Below, in pieces: positions 1 to 9,551 of a stretch of 64,000 nucleotides of DNA. The stretch lies in NCBI GenBank assembly GCA_028277645.1, contig JANQFV010000062.1, positions 1 through 64,000 of the forward strand, in the 5' to 3' direction. Within the stretch, counting starts at the first letter, position 1, and every line of letters starts with the position of its first letter. This DNA is from Phycisphaerae bacterium. GTDB lineage: Bacteria > Planctomycetota > Phycisphaerae > UBA1845 > Fen-1342. A model generated the notes under the pieces. The model saw only the letters and a list, made by a program, of their open reading frames with translations, ran no database searches and was not told where the DNA came from. The position numbers and the translations under genes were made by a program.

Positions 1-560
1 AAGGCGAGTAGAGCGAACGTCGCCGACAGCATGTGTGTGCGCCCCATGTCGGCGGCGAACGCGTCGACGCTCATCGGGTGCAACGTCCAGAGCAGCGCGC
101 AAGCCCAGGCCACGACGCTCACGGATCGGCGCAGCGCCGTCGCGTGGCAGAGCAGCTCGTGCAGAACCAACCACACCAGCAATCCGTTGCAGGCGTGAAT
201 GAGCACGTCAATCAGCCGAGTCGCCCACGCGCGCCCACCGAACGCCGCCCACTCCAGCGTGTAAGTCGCGATCGGGACCGGTTGGTACAGGTCGTTGTGA
301 ACCGTAGTGAAGATCTCCCCCAGACGCTGCGTCAGCGTGCCTGGGTTGCCCACGTTCGCGGGGTTCACCAGCGGGTTGCCCACGATGAACCGTGATTCGT
401 CGCCCATCAACCATGGCGCGTCGAGGCTCGGCGACCCCGCCACCAGCACTGCGACCACCAGAACGGTGCCGAGCGACCACGCGCGCCGCGCGTCTGACGC
501 GGCGCTGTTCGCGGACGTTGGCGTTGCTGAAGGGGCCGGGTTGTGCGGATCAACCGACAT
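1..560 (-). CDS. N-terminal fragment of a polytopic membrane protein, possibly TMTC/glycosyltransferase-39-like (runs off left edge)
   Basis: Minus-strand open frame without stops from ATG at 560 to the window edge; translation begins MSVDPHNPAPSATPTSANSAASDARRAWSLGTVLVVAVLVAGSPSLDAPWLMGDESRFIVGNPLVN...NDLYQPVPIATYTLEWAAFGGRAWATRLIDVLIHACNGLLVWLVLHELL; hydrophobic segments. Missing from the ORF track because it has no stop inside the window. Confidence 0.55.
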   Translation of the reverse strand, partial: MSVDPHNPAPSATPTSANSAASDARRAWSLGTVLVVAVLVAGSPSLDAPWLMGDESRFIVGNPLVNPANVGNPGTLTQRLGEIFTTVHNDLYQPVPIATYTLEWAAFGGRAWATRLIDVLIHACNGLLVWLVLHELLCHATALRRSVSVVAWACALLWTLHPMSVDAFAADMGRTHMLSATFALLA

Positions 561-752
561 GAGCGCGTTTATCGTGCCTTCACGAGTGTCCGGCAAGTCG
601 GCGGCGTCGGATGTCGTTGGAAAGTCCGCGTTAGCGCGCCACCAGCCGGGTGTTCATCAAAGCCTAACCGGCCAGAGCTTGTTTGGCATAGCTAGGAACC
701 CTATAATTGGCATGCGAGTTGTGTTTGTACCGCAATTTGTAGGTGTGGTCCG

Positions 753-1394
753 GTGGTCGTGCACACAACAACCAGCGCAGCGCCGCTAAGTGCCAGCGTG
801 CTATTGCTCAACCGTCTTTACATGGCGGTGCGCGTGGTGTCTGCGCGCCGGGCGCTCACGTTGCTGTATCGTGACCTGGCCGAGGTTGTTTCCGTCGACG
901 ACGGCAAGTACCTCGCGTACGACTTCGACGACTGGGTCGACGTCAGCCAGGCCAAGCGCGAGTTCGAGCCGGAGCTGCACGATTGGGTCCGCACGGTTCG
1001 CTTCCAGATCGCCGTGCCGAAGATCATTCGCCTGCTGGGCTACGACAAGTTGCCCGCCGCGGGCGTGAAGCTCAATCGGCGCAATCTGTTCGCGCGCGAT
1101 CAGAACCGCTGCCAGTATTGCGGAAAGCGCTTTCCGAGCAGCGAGCTGAGCCTCGACCATGTCGTCCCGCGCTCACAAGGCGGCCAGAACACGTGGGGCA
1201 ACATTGTCTGCGCGTGCGTGCGCTGCAACGTGCGCAAGGGCGGTCGCACGCCGACGGAGGCCGGCATGAAGCTCATTAATGAACCGCGCAAGCCGCGTCG
1301 CTCGCCGGTGCTTACGGTCAAGATGTCCGACTCGCGCTATGCGAGCTGGAAGCAGTTCCTCGACTTCGCGTACTGGAACGTCGAGCTGAAGTAG
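753..1394 (+). CDS. HNH endonuclease family protein
   Basis: CQYCGKRFPSSELSLDHVVPRSQGG...NIVCACVRCNVRKGGRTP: CxxC...DH...N...CxxCN HNH signature. GTG start. Confidence 0.85.
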   Translation: MVVHTTTSAAPLSASVLLLNRLYMAVRVVSARRALTLLYRDLAEVVSVDDGKYLAYDFDDWVDVSQAKREFEPELHDWVRTVRFQIAVPKIIRLLGYDKLPAAGVKLNRRNLFARDQNRCQYCGKRFPSSELSLDHVVPRSQGGQNTWGNIVCACVRCNVRKGGRTPTEAGMKLINEPRKPRRSPVLTVKMSDSRYASWKQFLDFAYWNVELK

Positions 1395-1396
1395 CA

Positions 1397-1438
1397 TTAC
1401 CCCTCTCCCCCGGTAGCGGAGAGGTTTGGAGAGGGGGG
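1397..1438. repeat. G/C-rich intergenic inverted repeat downstream of the HNH gene
   Basis: acccctctcccccggtagcggagaggtttggagaggggg: CCCCTCTCC/GGAGAGGGG arms. Confidence 0.45.
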
Positions 1439-1598
1439 CTCTGACAGGCACGGAATCTTTGCTGCGCTTGTACACGTGACAACAGCGCACCGGCCACATC
1501 CCACCGGGTTGACAATCCCGCCGAACCCGCCGTATCGTCCGTTCTGGTGCGGCGTGGGCCGGGCCAGCGATTATCGGTACTTAGCGGAGCAGGATGCG

Positions 1599-1937
1599 AT
1601 GTCCGTCCAACAGTGGTCGGAAACAGTGTTGCTGGGGGACCTCGGGGACGATCCGCAGTACACCGATGATCTGACCGCGATCATCGAGCAGTGCCGCAAG
1701 GACACCCGTCTGGACGTGCTGCTCAACTTCGCCGAGGTGTCCTACCTCAACTCGTCCAACATCGCCCAACTGCTCAAGCTGCGCAAGCTCGTCACGGTTA
1801 CGAATGAACGCCGCCTGAAGATGGCCGGCGTGAACACCCGCGTCTGGGGCGTGTTCCTCGTCACCGGCCTGGATCGTCTGTTCGACTTTGTCGACGACGT
1901 CCCCAGCGGGCTCGCGGGGCTGCAGATCGGTGACTAA
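1599..1937 (+). CDS. STAS-domain (anti-anti-sigma factor-like) protein
   Basis: MSVQQWSETVLLGDLGDD...DVLLNFAEVSYLNSSNIAQLLKLRKLV...; conserved Ser-containing STAS motif; start chosen at the internal ATG 1599 of ORF 1476-1937. Confidence 0.75.
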   Translation: MSVQQWSETVLLGDLGDDPQYTDDLTAIIEQCRKDTRLDVLLNFAEVSYLNSSNIAQLLKLRKLVTVTNERRLKMAGVNTRVWGVFLVTGLDRLFDFVDDVPSGLAGLQIGD

Positions 1938-1938
1938 A

Positions 1939-3597
1939 TCACATCTCCTCGGTCGCCGCGGCGCTCTCCACCAGGTCATCCCAGTGCTTCTCGTTGAAGA
2001 TGCAGCCGGGGTCGCCGGCGTTTATGGCGCCGTAGTAGGCGTCGGCGCGGGCGCGGCAGCCGCCGCAATAGTGCTTGAACCTGCACACCTCGCAGTGGTG
2101 CGTCAGTTGCCCGCGGTTGCAGAGCAAATCCCAGAACTCGTTGTTACGGAAGATGTCGCGGAACCGCCGGCGGCGGATGTTGCCCAGCACACGCTGCGGC
2201 ATGTAGACGCAGGGCGTGATGTTGCCGGTGGGTTCAACGCAGACGTACGTGCGACCCGCGCCGCAGCCGCCGAGGTACTTGGCGACCACGCGGGCCTTGA
2301 TCCCGCTGCCCGAGCCGGCGTGCGAGCACGACTGCCGTCCGTCGCCGGGCGCACCGGCCAGACACACACGGCCCAGTTGCGGCGCAGTCGAGATGACGCC
2401 GATCTTCCCTGACTGCATCCATTTATTGAGCGTGTCGAGCAACTCCTGTCGTTGCCGCGGCGTCAGATCGTCGTCGGTCATGTTCAGGCCGCGTCCGACC
2501 GGGATGAAGTTGAAGTGCGCCAGGCAGCCGGCGCCCATATCGACCGCGAACTGGAGCATATCGGGCACTTCGGCATAGTTGCCCTGGTGAACGCACATCG
2601 CGATGCCCAGCCGCAGGCCTTGCTGCTCCACGACGTGCCGCATACCGCGCACACTGCGGTGCCACATGCCCGGCTGTCCGCGAAACGCGTCGTGCTTTTC
2701 CGGGTGGACTGAATCGAGCGACACTTCCACGTACTTCACGCCGGCGTCTGCCAACTGCCCAACGAGTCGCGGCGTCAGCGTCGTACCGTTGGTCGCGACG
2801 CTCGCGTGGATGCCGTGGCGCTGGCAGCGGCGAAGAACGGGCAGCAGGTCGGGCGAAATGGTCGGCTCGCCGCCGGCGAACGCGATCATCGCGATGTACT
2901 CGTCGGCGAGCTGGTCGATCAGGTCGAGCTTTTCGTCCAGAGTGAGTTCGGTTGCGAGTGCCTCGTGTTCAGCGTCCTGATAGCAGTGCTTGCACTGCAG
3001 GTTGCACTGCTGCGTGAAGTTCCAGACCGCGAACAGCGGTGCCGCCCAGCGCTGCGGCACGGTCAGTCCGAACTCAGACACGCTGCGGGCCGTCGAAACA
3101 AAGCCGCGCACGGTGCTGGTGTGCTTGCTGATTCGCTCGCGGAACGTCTCAACCGACGTGCCGCCGCGCATGCGGTCGATGAACTTGTGGATCGGCCAGT
3201 ATTTCAGGCGTGTCGACCATGAGGCGTTTGGATCGTGGTACGACTCCAGCGCTTCCTCGATGATCGTTTTACGGCCGGGGCGCTTGCGGGAGATGAAGCC
3301 CAGCAGCCGCCGAACAAAATCGCGGCGCAGCCAGTTCTCCAACGGGTGGTGGAAGTCGCGATCCAGAAAGCGGCGGGGATCGTCTTGCGGCGACAGGAAG
3401 GTGGACTGCTGCGCGAAGTCGTGCGAGGTGACATACCCGTCATCGGGGCGGCTCGCATGCTTAAGCTGGCTGGCCGATGCGGCAGCCGCGCTGGAGTACC
3501 GCTTGCTCACCTTGTGCGCGGTCGTATGCACGGCGGTTTCCGTACGGCTGTCGTACGTGCCGCGCTCGTTTGCGCTTCCCGGGCGGATTTCGTGCAT
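1939..3597 (-). CDS. Radical SAM/SPASM domain protein
   Basis: CNLQCKHCYQ (CxxxCxxC) and a Cys-rich C-terminal SPASM region (C..CVYMPQRVLGNIRRR...CEVCRFKHYCGGCRARA). ~180 aa N-terminal extension. Confidence 0.85.
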   Translation of the reverse strand: MHEIRPGSANERGTYDSRTETAVHTTAHKVSKRYSSAAAASASQLKHASRPDDGYVTSHDFAQQSTFLSPQDDPRRFLDRDFHHPLENWLRRDFVRRLLGFISRKRPGRKTIIEEALESYHDPNASWSTRLKYWPIHKFIDRMRGGTSVETFRERISKHTSTVRGFVSTARSVSEFGLTVPQRWAAPLFAVWNFTQQCNLQCKHCYQDAEHEALATELTLDEKLDLIDQLADEYIAMIAFAGGEPTISPDLLPVLRRCQRHGIHASVATNGTTLTPRLVGQLADAGVKYVEVSLDSVHPEKHDAFRGQPGMWHRSVRGMRHVVEQQGLRLGIAMCVHQGNYAEVPDMLQFAVDMGAGCLAHFNFIPVGRGLNMTDDDLTPRQRQELLDTLNKWMQSGKIGVISTAPQLGRVCLAGAPGDGRQSCSHAGSGSGIKARVVAKYLGGCGAGRTYVCVEPTGNITPCVYMPQRVLGNIRRRRFRDIFRNNEFWDLLCNRGQLTHHCEVCRFKHYCGGCRARADAYYGAINAGDPGCIFNEKHWDDLVESAAATEEM

Positions 3598-3698
3598 ATC
3601 AATACATCCCGAACAGCATCAGATCCTCGGGGAGACACTATACGCGGCAGCGAACACACTCGCGAGAGTAGAGCGGACTCGGTCAGTCGTTTCGCCTC

Positions 3699-3720
3699 AG
3701 GGCGGGTAAAACCCTCCCTA
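3699..3720. terminator. Possible hairpin at the 3' end of the branching-enzyme gene
   Basis: agggcgggtaaaaccctcccta: imperfect GGGCGGGT/ACCCTCCC inverted repeat abutting the glucan branching enzyme stop codon. Confidence 0.35.
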
Positions 3721-5790
3721 CGAGTGCTCAGTGGTCGGTAGCAGCACCTGCGCCGTGCGCGGTGGCAGGTAGATCTGAATCGAATGCTCGCGATGATCCT
3801 GCGGTGTGTCCTGCAAGGGGTACGTCGTGTCGGGACTGACCAACGCGTGCCCGCCGAAGTCGGTGGCGTCGGTGTCGAGCAGCAGCTTGTACTGATCGAC
3901 GGTCCCCTCGCCACTCATGCCGGCACCGGGCACGCCGATGCGATAGTGCTCGACCGCGTGTTCCGGATGGAAGTTGAACGCGAAGACCAGCGGCCCGTGT
4001 TGGAAGCACAGCAGCTTGAAGTCTTCGTGTACGTTCAGCTTCTCGATCGGCCAGGCCGTGAGCACACTGTACTCTGCGTCCAGTTCGACCATGGTCCGGT
4101 CAAATGCACCCAGCGCGTGGTAGCGCAGGTGCGGGTTGTCGGCCAATGACCACTGCCGGCGCGCGTACTTGTAGGAGAACCCGTTGCCCTCACGCGGAAA
4201 GTCGACCCACTCCGGGTGGCCGAACTCGTTGCCCATGAAGCTGAGCCAGCCCTCGCCACCGAGCGCGAAGGTCAGCAGGCGGATCATCTTGTGCAGCGCC
4301 ACGCCGCGGTCGATCACCAGGTTTGGCTGGGCATTGTTCATGTACCAGTAGATGTCGGCGTCCATCAGCCACATGGCGATGGTTTTGTCACCGACGAGGG
4401 CCTGGTCGTGCGACTCAGCGTAGGCGATGTGCTTTTCGTGCTGCCGGCGATTGATGAGCGTGTGGTAGATTTCGTCCATGTGCCACTGCTCGTCGGTGCG
4501 TTCTTTGAGCAGCTTGATCCAGTAGTCCGGCAGCCCCATTGCGAGGCGGTAGTCGAATCCCAGACCATCATCCTCGATCGGCCGCGCGATGCCGACCATG
4601 CCGGACATGTCTTCGGCGATCGTGATGGCGTCCGGCTCGATCTCGTGAACGAGCTGGTTGGCGAGCTGCAGATAGACGATGGCGTCCTCGTCCACGTGCG
4701 GCGGGAAGTACTGGTCGTACGACGTGAAGTCGCGCCCCAGCCCGTGGTCGAGGTACATCATGCTCGTGACGCCGTCGAAGCGAAATCCGTCGAAGCGGAA
4801 CTCCTCCAGCCAGTAGCGGACGTTGGAAAGCAGGAAGCGCAGCACTTCTAACTTGCTGTAGTCAAAGCAGAGCGAGTCCCAGGCCGGGTGCTGTCCGCGG
4901 CCGCCGTCGTGGAAGTACTGATACTGCGTGCCGTCGAAGAGGTTGAGGCCCTCATAGGTGTTCTTGACGGCGTGGCTGTGTACGAGATCGAGCAGCACGA
5001 CCAGACTGAGCCCGTGGGCCTTGTCGATTAGTTTCTTCAACTCCTCCGGCGTGCCAAAGCGTGACGACGGTGCGAAGAAGTTGCTCACCTGGTAGCCGAA
5101 CGAGCCGTAGTAGGGGTGCTCCTGGATCGCCATGAGCTGGACGGCGTTGTAGCCGGCTTCGGCGATGCGCGGCAGGACGTCGCGGGCAAACTCGGTGTAC
5201 GTACCGACGCGCTCTTCTTCCGTGGCCATGCCGACGTGCGCTTCGTAGACGCGCAGATTGCCTGTGAGCTTCGGCCGTCGATGACGCCACTTGTGCGGCT
5301 TGGGCGGCTGCCAGTACTGCCCGACGAAGTGGTTTGTGTTGGCCTCGGGCATTACGCGCCGAGTGAACGGCGGCAAGCGGTCCATCGGACCAAGTTCGGT
5401 GTGTACGTGCACCTTTAGTGCACTTCCGTGCGTCAGCCGCTGGGCGTATTCGTCATCCGGGAAGAACCGCGTCCAGATCCCATACGCCTCAGGGCTCAGC
5501 GGATCGGACATGCGGTTCCAGTCGTTGAACTCGCCCGTGAGCGTCATGGCGACGGCGCGCGGCGCCCACTCGCGGAACCAGACGCCGGGGCGCCCATCGC
5601 ACTCGCCGCGCGTGAAGCCGAAGTACTCGTGCCCGCGGCTGATGGCGTCGAGCGAGCCGAAGGTGTCTTCGATGCGCTGGAGCGTATTGCGATAGCGCTC
5701 GTGTCGCGTGCGGAGCGCGTCGGCGAAAGGCTCCAGCCATGGATCGTGTTCGATCAGACGCGTACCGTCGTTCGTTGAACGCTCTGACAT
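3718..5790 (-). CDS. 1,4-alpha-glucan branching enzyme, eukaryotic/GBE1-like (GH13)
   Basis: FRFDGVTSMMYLDHGLGRDFTSYDQYF...VDEDAIVYLQLANQLVHEIEPDAITIAEDMSGMVGIARPI...GFDYRLAMGLPDYWIKLLKE...AYAESHDQALVGDKTIAMWLMDADIY; start at MSERSTN (5790). Confidence 0.9.
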   Translation of the reverse strand: MSERSTNDGTRLIEHDPWLEPFADALRTRHERYRNTLQRIEDTFGSLDAISRGHEYFGFTRGECDGRPGVWFREWAPRAVAMTLTGEFNDWNRMSDPLSPEAYGIWTRFFPDDEYAQRLTHGSALKVHVHTELGPMDRLPPFTRRVMPEANTNHFVGQYWQPPKPHKWRHRRPKLTGNLRVYEAHVGMATEEERVGTYTEFARDVLPRIAEAGYNAVQLMAIQEHPYYGSFGYQVSNFFAPSSRFGTPEELKKLIDKAHGLSLVVLLDLVHSHAVKNTYEGLNLFDGTQYQYFHDGGRGQHPAWDSLCFDYSKLEVLRFLLSNVRYWLEEFRFDGFRFDGVTSMMYLDHGLGRDFTSYDQYFPPHVDEDAIVYLQLANQLVHEIEPDAITIAEDMSGMVGIARPIEDDGLGFDYRLAMGLPDYWIKLLKERTDEQWHMDEIYHTLINRRQHEKHIAYAESHDQALVGDKTIAMWLMDADIYWYMNNAQPNLVIDRGVALHKMIRLLTFALGGEGWLSFMGNEFGHPEWVDFPREGNGFSYKYARRQWSLADNPHLRYHALGAFDRTMVELDAEYSVLTAWPIEKLNVHEDFKLLCFQHGPLVFAFNFHPEHAVEHYRIGVPGAGMSGEGTVDQYKLLLDTDATDFGGHALVSPDTTYPLQDTPQDHREHSIQIYLPPRTAQVLLPTTEHS

Positions 5791-5966
5791 TTGTGTGTCC
5801 AGGTAGTGACGTAGACGAGCCGCGGGGAGTCTAAGGGCCGCCGTATGCCACGTGCAAGGCACACCTTTGATCGCTCAAACGGCGGTTGATCGGCTGGGGT
5901 TGTGAGGCCCGCGCGGGCGTCTTACGATGCCGCCACGACGCTTCGCGTACTGCACAGGAGGCGGGC

Positions 5967-7826
5967 ATGTCGCAGCGGTTCCGCTACCCGATCTGGTGTC
6001 GCGGCGATCTGGATGGGTTCTTCGGCCTGATGGTCGACAATCTCGTGCAGGTGCTGGTGATTGTCGATTTCTGCAAGTACATCGCCGGCATGCCGGACGA
6101 GCTGGTCTACGGTCGCGTCTTGCCGGGCGTCGCGATCAGCCTGTTGGTGGGGAACCTGTTCTACGGCTTTCAGGCACATTGGCTCGCGCGACGGAACCTC
6201 AACGCTGAGTGCACGGCTTTGCCGTACGGCATCAATACGCCATCGGTGATCGCCTACGCGTTCTTCATCATGGGGCCGGTGTACCAGCAGACCCAGGACG
6301 CGAACCTCGCGTGGATGGCGGGGATACTGGCCTGCCTGGTCAGCGGCGTGATTGAGTTTTTGGGGGCGTTTGTGGCCGAGCGGTTGCGGCGCGTGACGCC
6401 GCGGGCGGCGCTGCTGGGTGTGCTGGCCGGGATCGGTATCACATTTATCGCGGCCGAGTTTGCCTTCCGTATCTACACGCGGCCGTTGGTCGGGATGTTG
6501 CCGCTGGCGTTCCTGCTGCTGGCGTACTTCGCGCACTACAAATTCCCGCTGCGCCTGCCGGGTGGATTCCTGGCAATCCTGTTTGGCAGTCTGTTGGCCT
6601 GGGGCACGACGCTCTTTGGCGGTGCGTGGTTCGGCAGCGTGCCGATGTCGGTCGAGAATCTCCAGGCTGCGTGCGATCCAGCGCAGGTGCGCTGGATGCA
6701 ACCAGTCTTCGTCGGCCAACAGATCTGGGAGTTTCTTCAGTCCAACCCCAATCTGGTGCTCCTCTATCTGACTGTGTCGGTGCCGATGGGCATCATCAAC
6801 GTGCTGGGTTCACTCCAGAACATCGAGTCTGCCGAAGCCGGCGGTGATCGTTTCGCGACGGCGCCGTCGTTGGCCGTCAACGGGCTGGGTTCAATCGCGG
6901 CCGGGCTGTTCGGCTCGTGCTTCCCGACGACGATCTACATCGGCCACCCGGGCTGGAAGGCGCTGGGCGCGCGAGCCAGCTACTCGATCGTCAACGGCCT
7001 TTTCTTCACCGGCATCTTTCTGTTTGGCCTCGGGCCGGTGCTGCGGGCGCTGATACCGATCGAAGCCGGCGCTGCCATTGTGGTCTACATCGGCATCATC
7101 ATTACGGCGCAAGCGTTTCAAGCCACGCCGAAGATACACGCGCCGGCGGTCGCACTCGCCCTGTTCCCCGCGATGGGCGCGCTGATCGTTGTCATGCTGG
7201 GACTCTACTTCGCCTATCCCGGCGTGGGCGTGACGCTGGCCGAAATCGCGCAAAATCCCACACCGCAGACCGAGTATCTCACCGGTATGTTGGCGCTGAC
7301 CGGTGCCAATTCCGGGTGGATGGTCGTGACGTTGATTCTGGCCGCGATCGGTGTGGCCATGATCGAACATCGCTACCGCGCGGCGGCGATCTGGTCCACC
7401 GCAGCGCTCGTGCTGACATTGGCCGGCGCGATTCACGCTTATCGGCTCGAAGGCAATGTGATTCGTGAGTACTTCATCTGGCAGAGCGTGGACTACGCCC
7501 ACCTTCAGACGGCGCCGACAACAGCCCCGGCGGCGCCCGCCGGCACGCAGCCGATCGCAACCAGCGTCGGTTACCGCGCGTATCCCGTGGCGGTGGGGTA
7601 TGCGCTAGCGACGCTACTGTTTGTATTGGCGGCCTGGCGTGGATATCGCGAGGAGGGGCGGCGCGTCGTGCCACTGCCGCGCTCGCCGGATTCAGAGCTT
7701 ACGCCAGTAGATGATTCGGCGGCGCCGGATGCCGACCCAGAGTTCGCGGATCGATCGAGGTTTTTCACGGGCAGAGACGTGGCGCGATCGACGGGAGCAG
7801 AGCATGGATCTGAAGACACAGGTTGA
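5967..7826 (+). CDS. NCS2-like nucleobase permease (putative adenine permease)
   Basis: Polytopic protein, ALPYGINTPSVIAYAFFIMGPVY; directly upstream of and overlapping adenine deaminase. Substrate inferred from context. Confidence 0.65.
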   Translation: MSQRFRYPIWCRGDLDGFFGLMVDNLVQVLVIVDFCKYIAGMPDELVYGRVLPGVAISLLVGNLFYGFQAHWLARRNLNAECTALPYGINTPSVIAYAFFIMGPVYQQTQDANLAWMAGILACLVSGVIEFLGAFVAERLRRVTPRAALLGVLAGIGITFIAAEFAFRIYTRPLVGMLPLAFLLLAYFAHYKFPLRLPGGFLAILFGSLLAWGTTLFGGAWFGSVPMSVENLQAACDPAQVRWMQPVFVGQQIWEFLQSNPNLVLLYLTVSVPMGIINVLGSLQNIESAEAGGDRFATAPSLAVNGLGSIAAGLFGSCFPTTIYIGHPGWKALGARASYSIVNGLFFTGIFLFGLGPVLRALIPIEAGAAIVVYIGIIITAQAFQATPKIHAPAVALALFPAMGALIVVMLGLYFAYPGVGVTLAEIAQNPTPQTEYLTGMLALTGANSGWMVVTLILAAIGVAMIEHRYRAAAIWSTAALVLTLAGAIHAYRLEGNVIREYFIWQSVDYAHLQTAPTTAPAAPAGTQPIATSVGYRAYPVAVGYALATLLFVLAAWRGYREEGRRVVPLPRSPDSELTPVDDSAAPDADPEFADRSRFFTGRDVARSTGAEHGSEDTG

Positions 7827-9525
7827 TATCGCCGCCGGTCGCCGGCCCGCCGAACTCGTGCTGCGCAACGGGCGGATCGTCAACGTGCTCTCATGCGAGA
7901 TTCACGAAGGCGACGTGGCAATTGCCGGCGGCCGCATCGTGGGCATCGGTAGCTATGACGGTGACGAGGTGGTGGATTTGGGCGGGCAGTACATCTGCCC
8001 CGGCTTCATCGACGGCCACATTCACATCGAGTCGTCGCTGCTGAGCGTGCCTGAGTTCGCCAAGCTGGTTGCGACGCGCGGCACGGCGGCGGTGGTGACC
8101 GATCCACACGAGATTGCCAACGTGCTGGGCACCGACGGTATCCGCTACATGCTCGCGTCGAGCAAGCACTGCCCCATCTATGTCTACGTGATGGCCAGCT
8201 CGTGCGTGCCGGCGTCGCGGTTCGAGTCCAGCGGCGCCGATCTGACTGCGATCGATATTTTGCCGTTGCTGTCGGATCGCTGGGTGCTCGGCCTGGCGGA
8301 GATGATGGATTATCCCGGCGTCGTGTCCGGCGATGCGGAGTGCCTCGACAAGCTCACCGTCGCCGGCGAACGGCCGATCGACGGCCATGCGCCGCTGCTG
8401 AGCGGCCGTGACCTTTGCGCGTACGTCACGGCCGGTATTGGCAGCGACCACGAATGCACTTCTGCCGACGAGGCGCGCGAGAAGCTGCGCCTCGGCATGC
8501 ACATCATGATCCGGGAGGGTGGTCAGGCGCACGACATGGCGGCGCTACTGCCGCTGGTGCAGCCGGAGACCCTCGACCGCTTCATGTTCATCACCGATGA
8601 CAAGGACGTGGAGGACCTGCTCGCACAGGGACACATGGACCATATTGTCCGGCGGGCCGTCGCGCTCGGAATGAACCCGCTGCACGCGATCAGGTTGGCG
8701 ACGCTGAACCCCGCGCGCTATTTCGGATTGCGCGAGCTGGGAGCTGTTGCGCCTGGAAAACTTGCCTGTCTGGCGATTCTCGACGATCTCGAACAGTGTC
8801 ACGTTACACGCGTTTATCAGGCCGGGCGGCTGGTCGCCGAAGATGGAGTGGCTTTTGACACGCAGGCCGAACATCGCCGGCCCCACATCCTGCGCAGCTC
8901 GATCAACGTGCAATGGCTGGAGCCGGAGGACTTCGTGATCCAGGCGCTGCACGCCGGTGTGTGTCGCGTCAACGTGATTGAGGTGCGTGAAGGACGTCTG
9001 GATACCGGCAAGGCCATCGAGGAAGTTACCGCGCGTGACGGGTACTTGACGGCTGATCCGCAGCGTGATCTGTGCAAGATCGCAGTCATCGAGCGGCACC
9101 AGGCCAGCGGCAACATTGGCCTGGGTTTCGTGCGGGGCTTCGGTCTGGTCGACGGAGCCATCGCGTCGAGCGTCTGCCATGACTCGCACAACCTGGTGGT
9201 CGCTGGAACAAACGATCGCGACATCTACGCCGCGGTCGTTCACCTGGTGAAGATTCGCGGCGGATTCTGCGCGGTACGAGACGGTGAAGTGCTGGCGGAC
9301 GTGCCGTTGCCCATTGCCGGCCTGATGAGCGATCAGAGTGCGGAGGCGCTCAACGCGCAGTTGCAGGCGCTGCACGCTGCGGCGCACACGCTGGACGGCA
9401 AGCTGCGGCGGCCGTTCATGGCGCTGTCGTTCCTGAACCTGTCCGTTATTGGTGCGCTGAAGATCACTGACCAGGGGCTCGTGGATGTGGATGAGTTTGC
9501 ATTGGTGGATCTGGTCGTGAAGTGA
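7804..9525 (+). CDS. ade: Adenine deaminase
   Basis: GGQYICPGFIDGHIHIESSLLSVPEFAKLV...TDPHEIANVLGTDGI; C-terminal HNLVVAGTNDRDIYAAV; amidohydrolase fold. Start MDLKTQVDIAAG at 7804. Confidence 0.93.
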   Translation: MDLKTQVDIAAGRRPAELVLRNGRIVNVLSCEIHEGDVAIAGGRIVGIGSYDGDEVVDLGGQYICPGFIDGHIHIESSLLSVPEFAKLVATRGTAAVVTDPHEIANVLGTDGIRYMLASSKHCPIYVYVMASSCVPASRFESSGADLTAIDILPLLSDRWVLGLAEMMDYPGVVSGDAECLDKLTVAGERPIDGHAPLLSGRDLCAYVTAGIGSDHECTSADEAREKLRLGMHIMIREGGQAHDMAALLPLVQPETLDRFMFITDDKDVEDLLAQGHMDHIVRRAVALGMNPLHAIRLATLNPARYFGLRELGAVAPGKLACLAILDDLEQCHVTRVYQAGRLVAEDGVAFDTQAEHRRPHILRSSINVQWLEPEDFVIQALHAGVCRVNVIEVREGRLDTGKAIEEVTARDGYLTADPQRDLCKIAVIERHQASGNIGLGFVRGFGLVDGAIASSVCHDSHNLVVAGTNDRDIYAAVVHLVKIRGGFCAVRDGEVLADVPLPIAGLMSDQSAEALNAQLQALHAAAHTLDGKLRRPFMALSFLNLSVIGALKITDQGLVDVDEFALVDLVVK

Positions 9526-9551
9526 AGTACGTGCGTATGCGGGAGATCACG

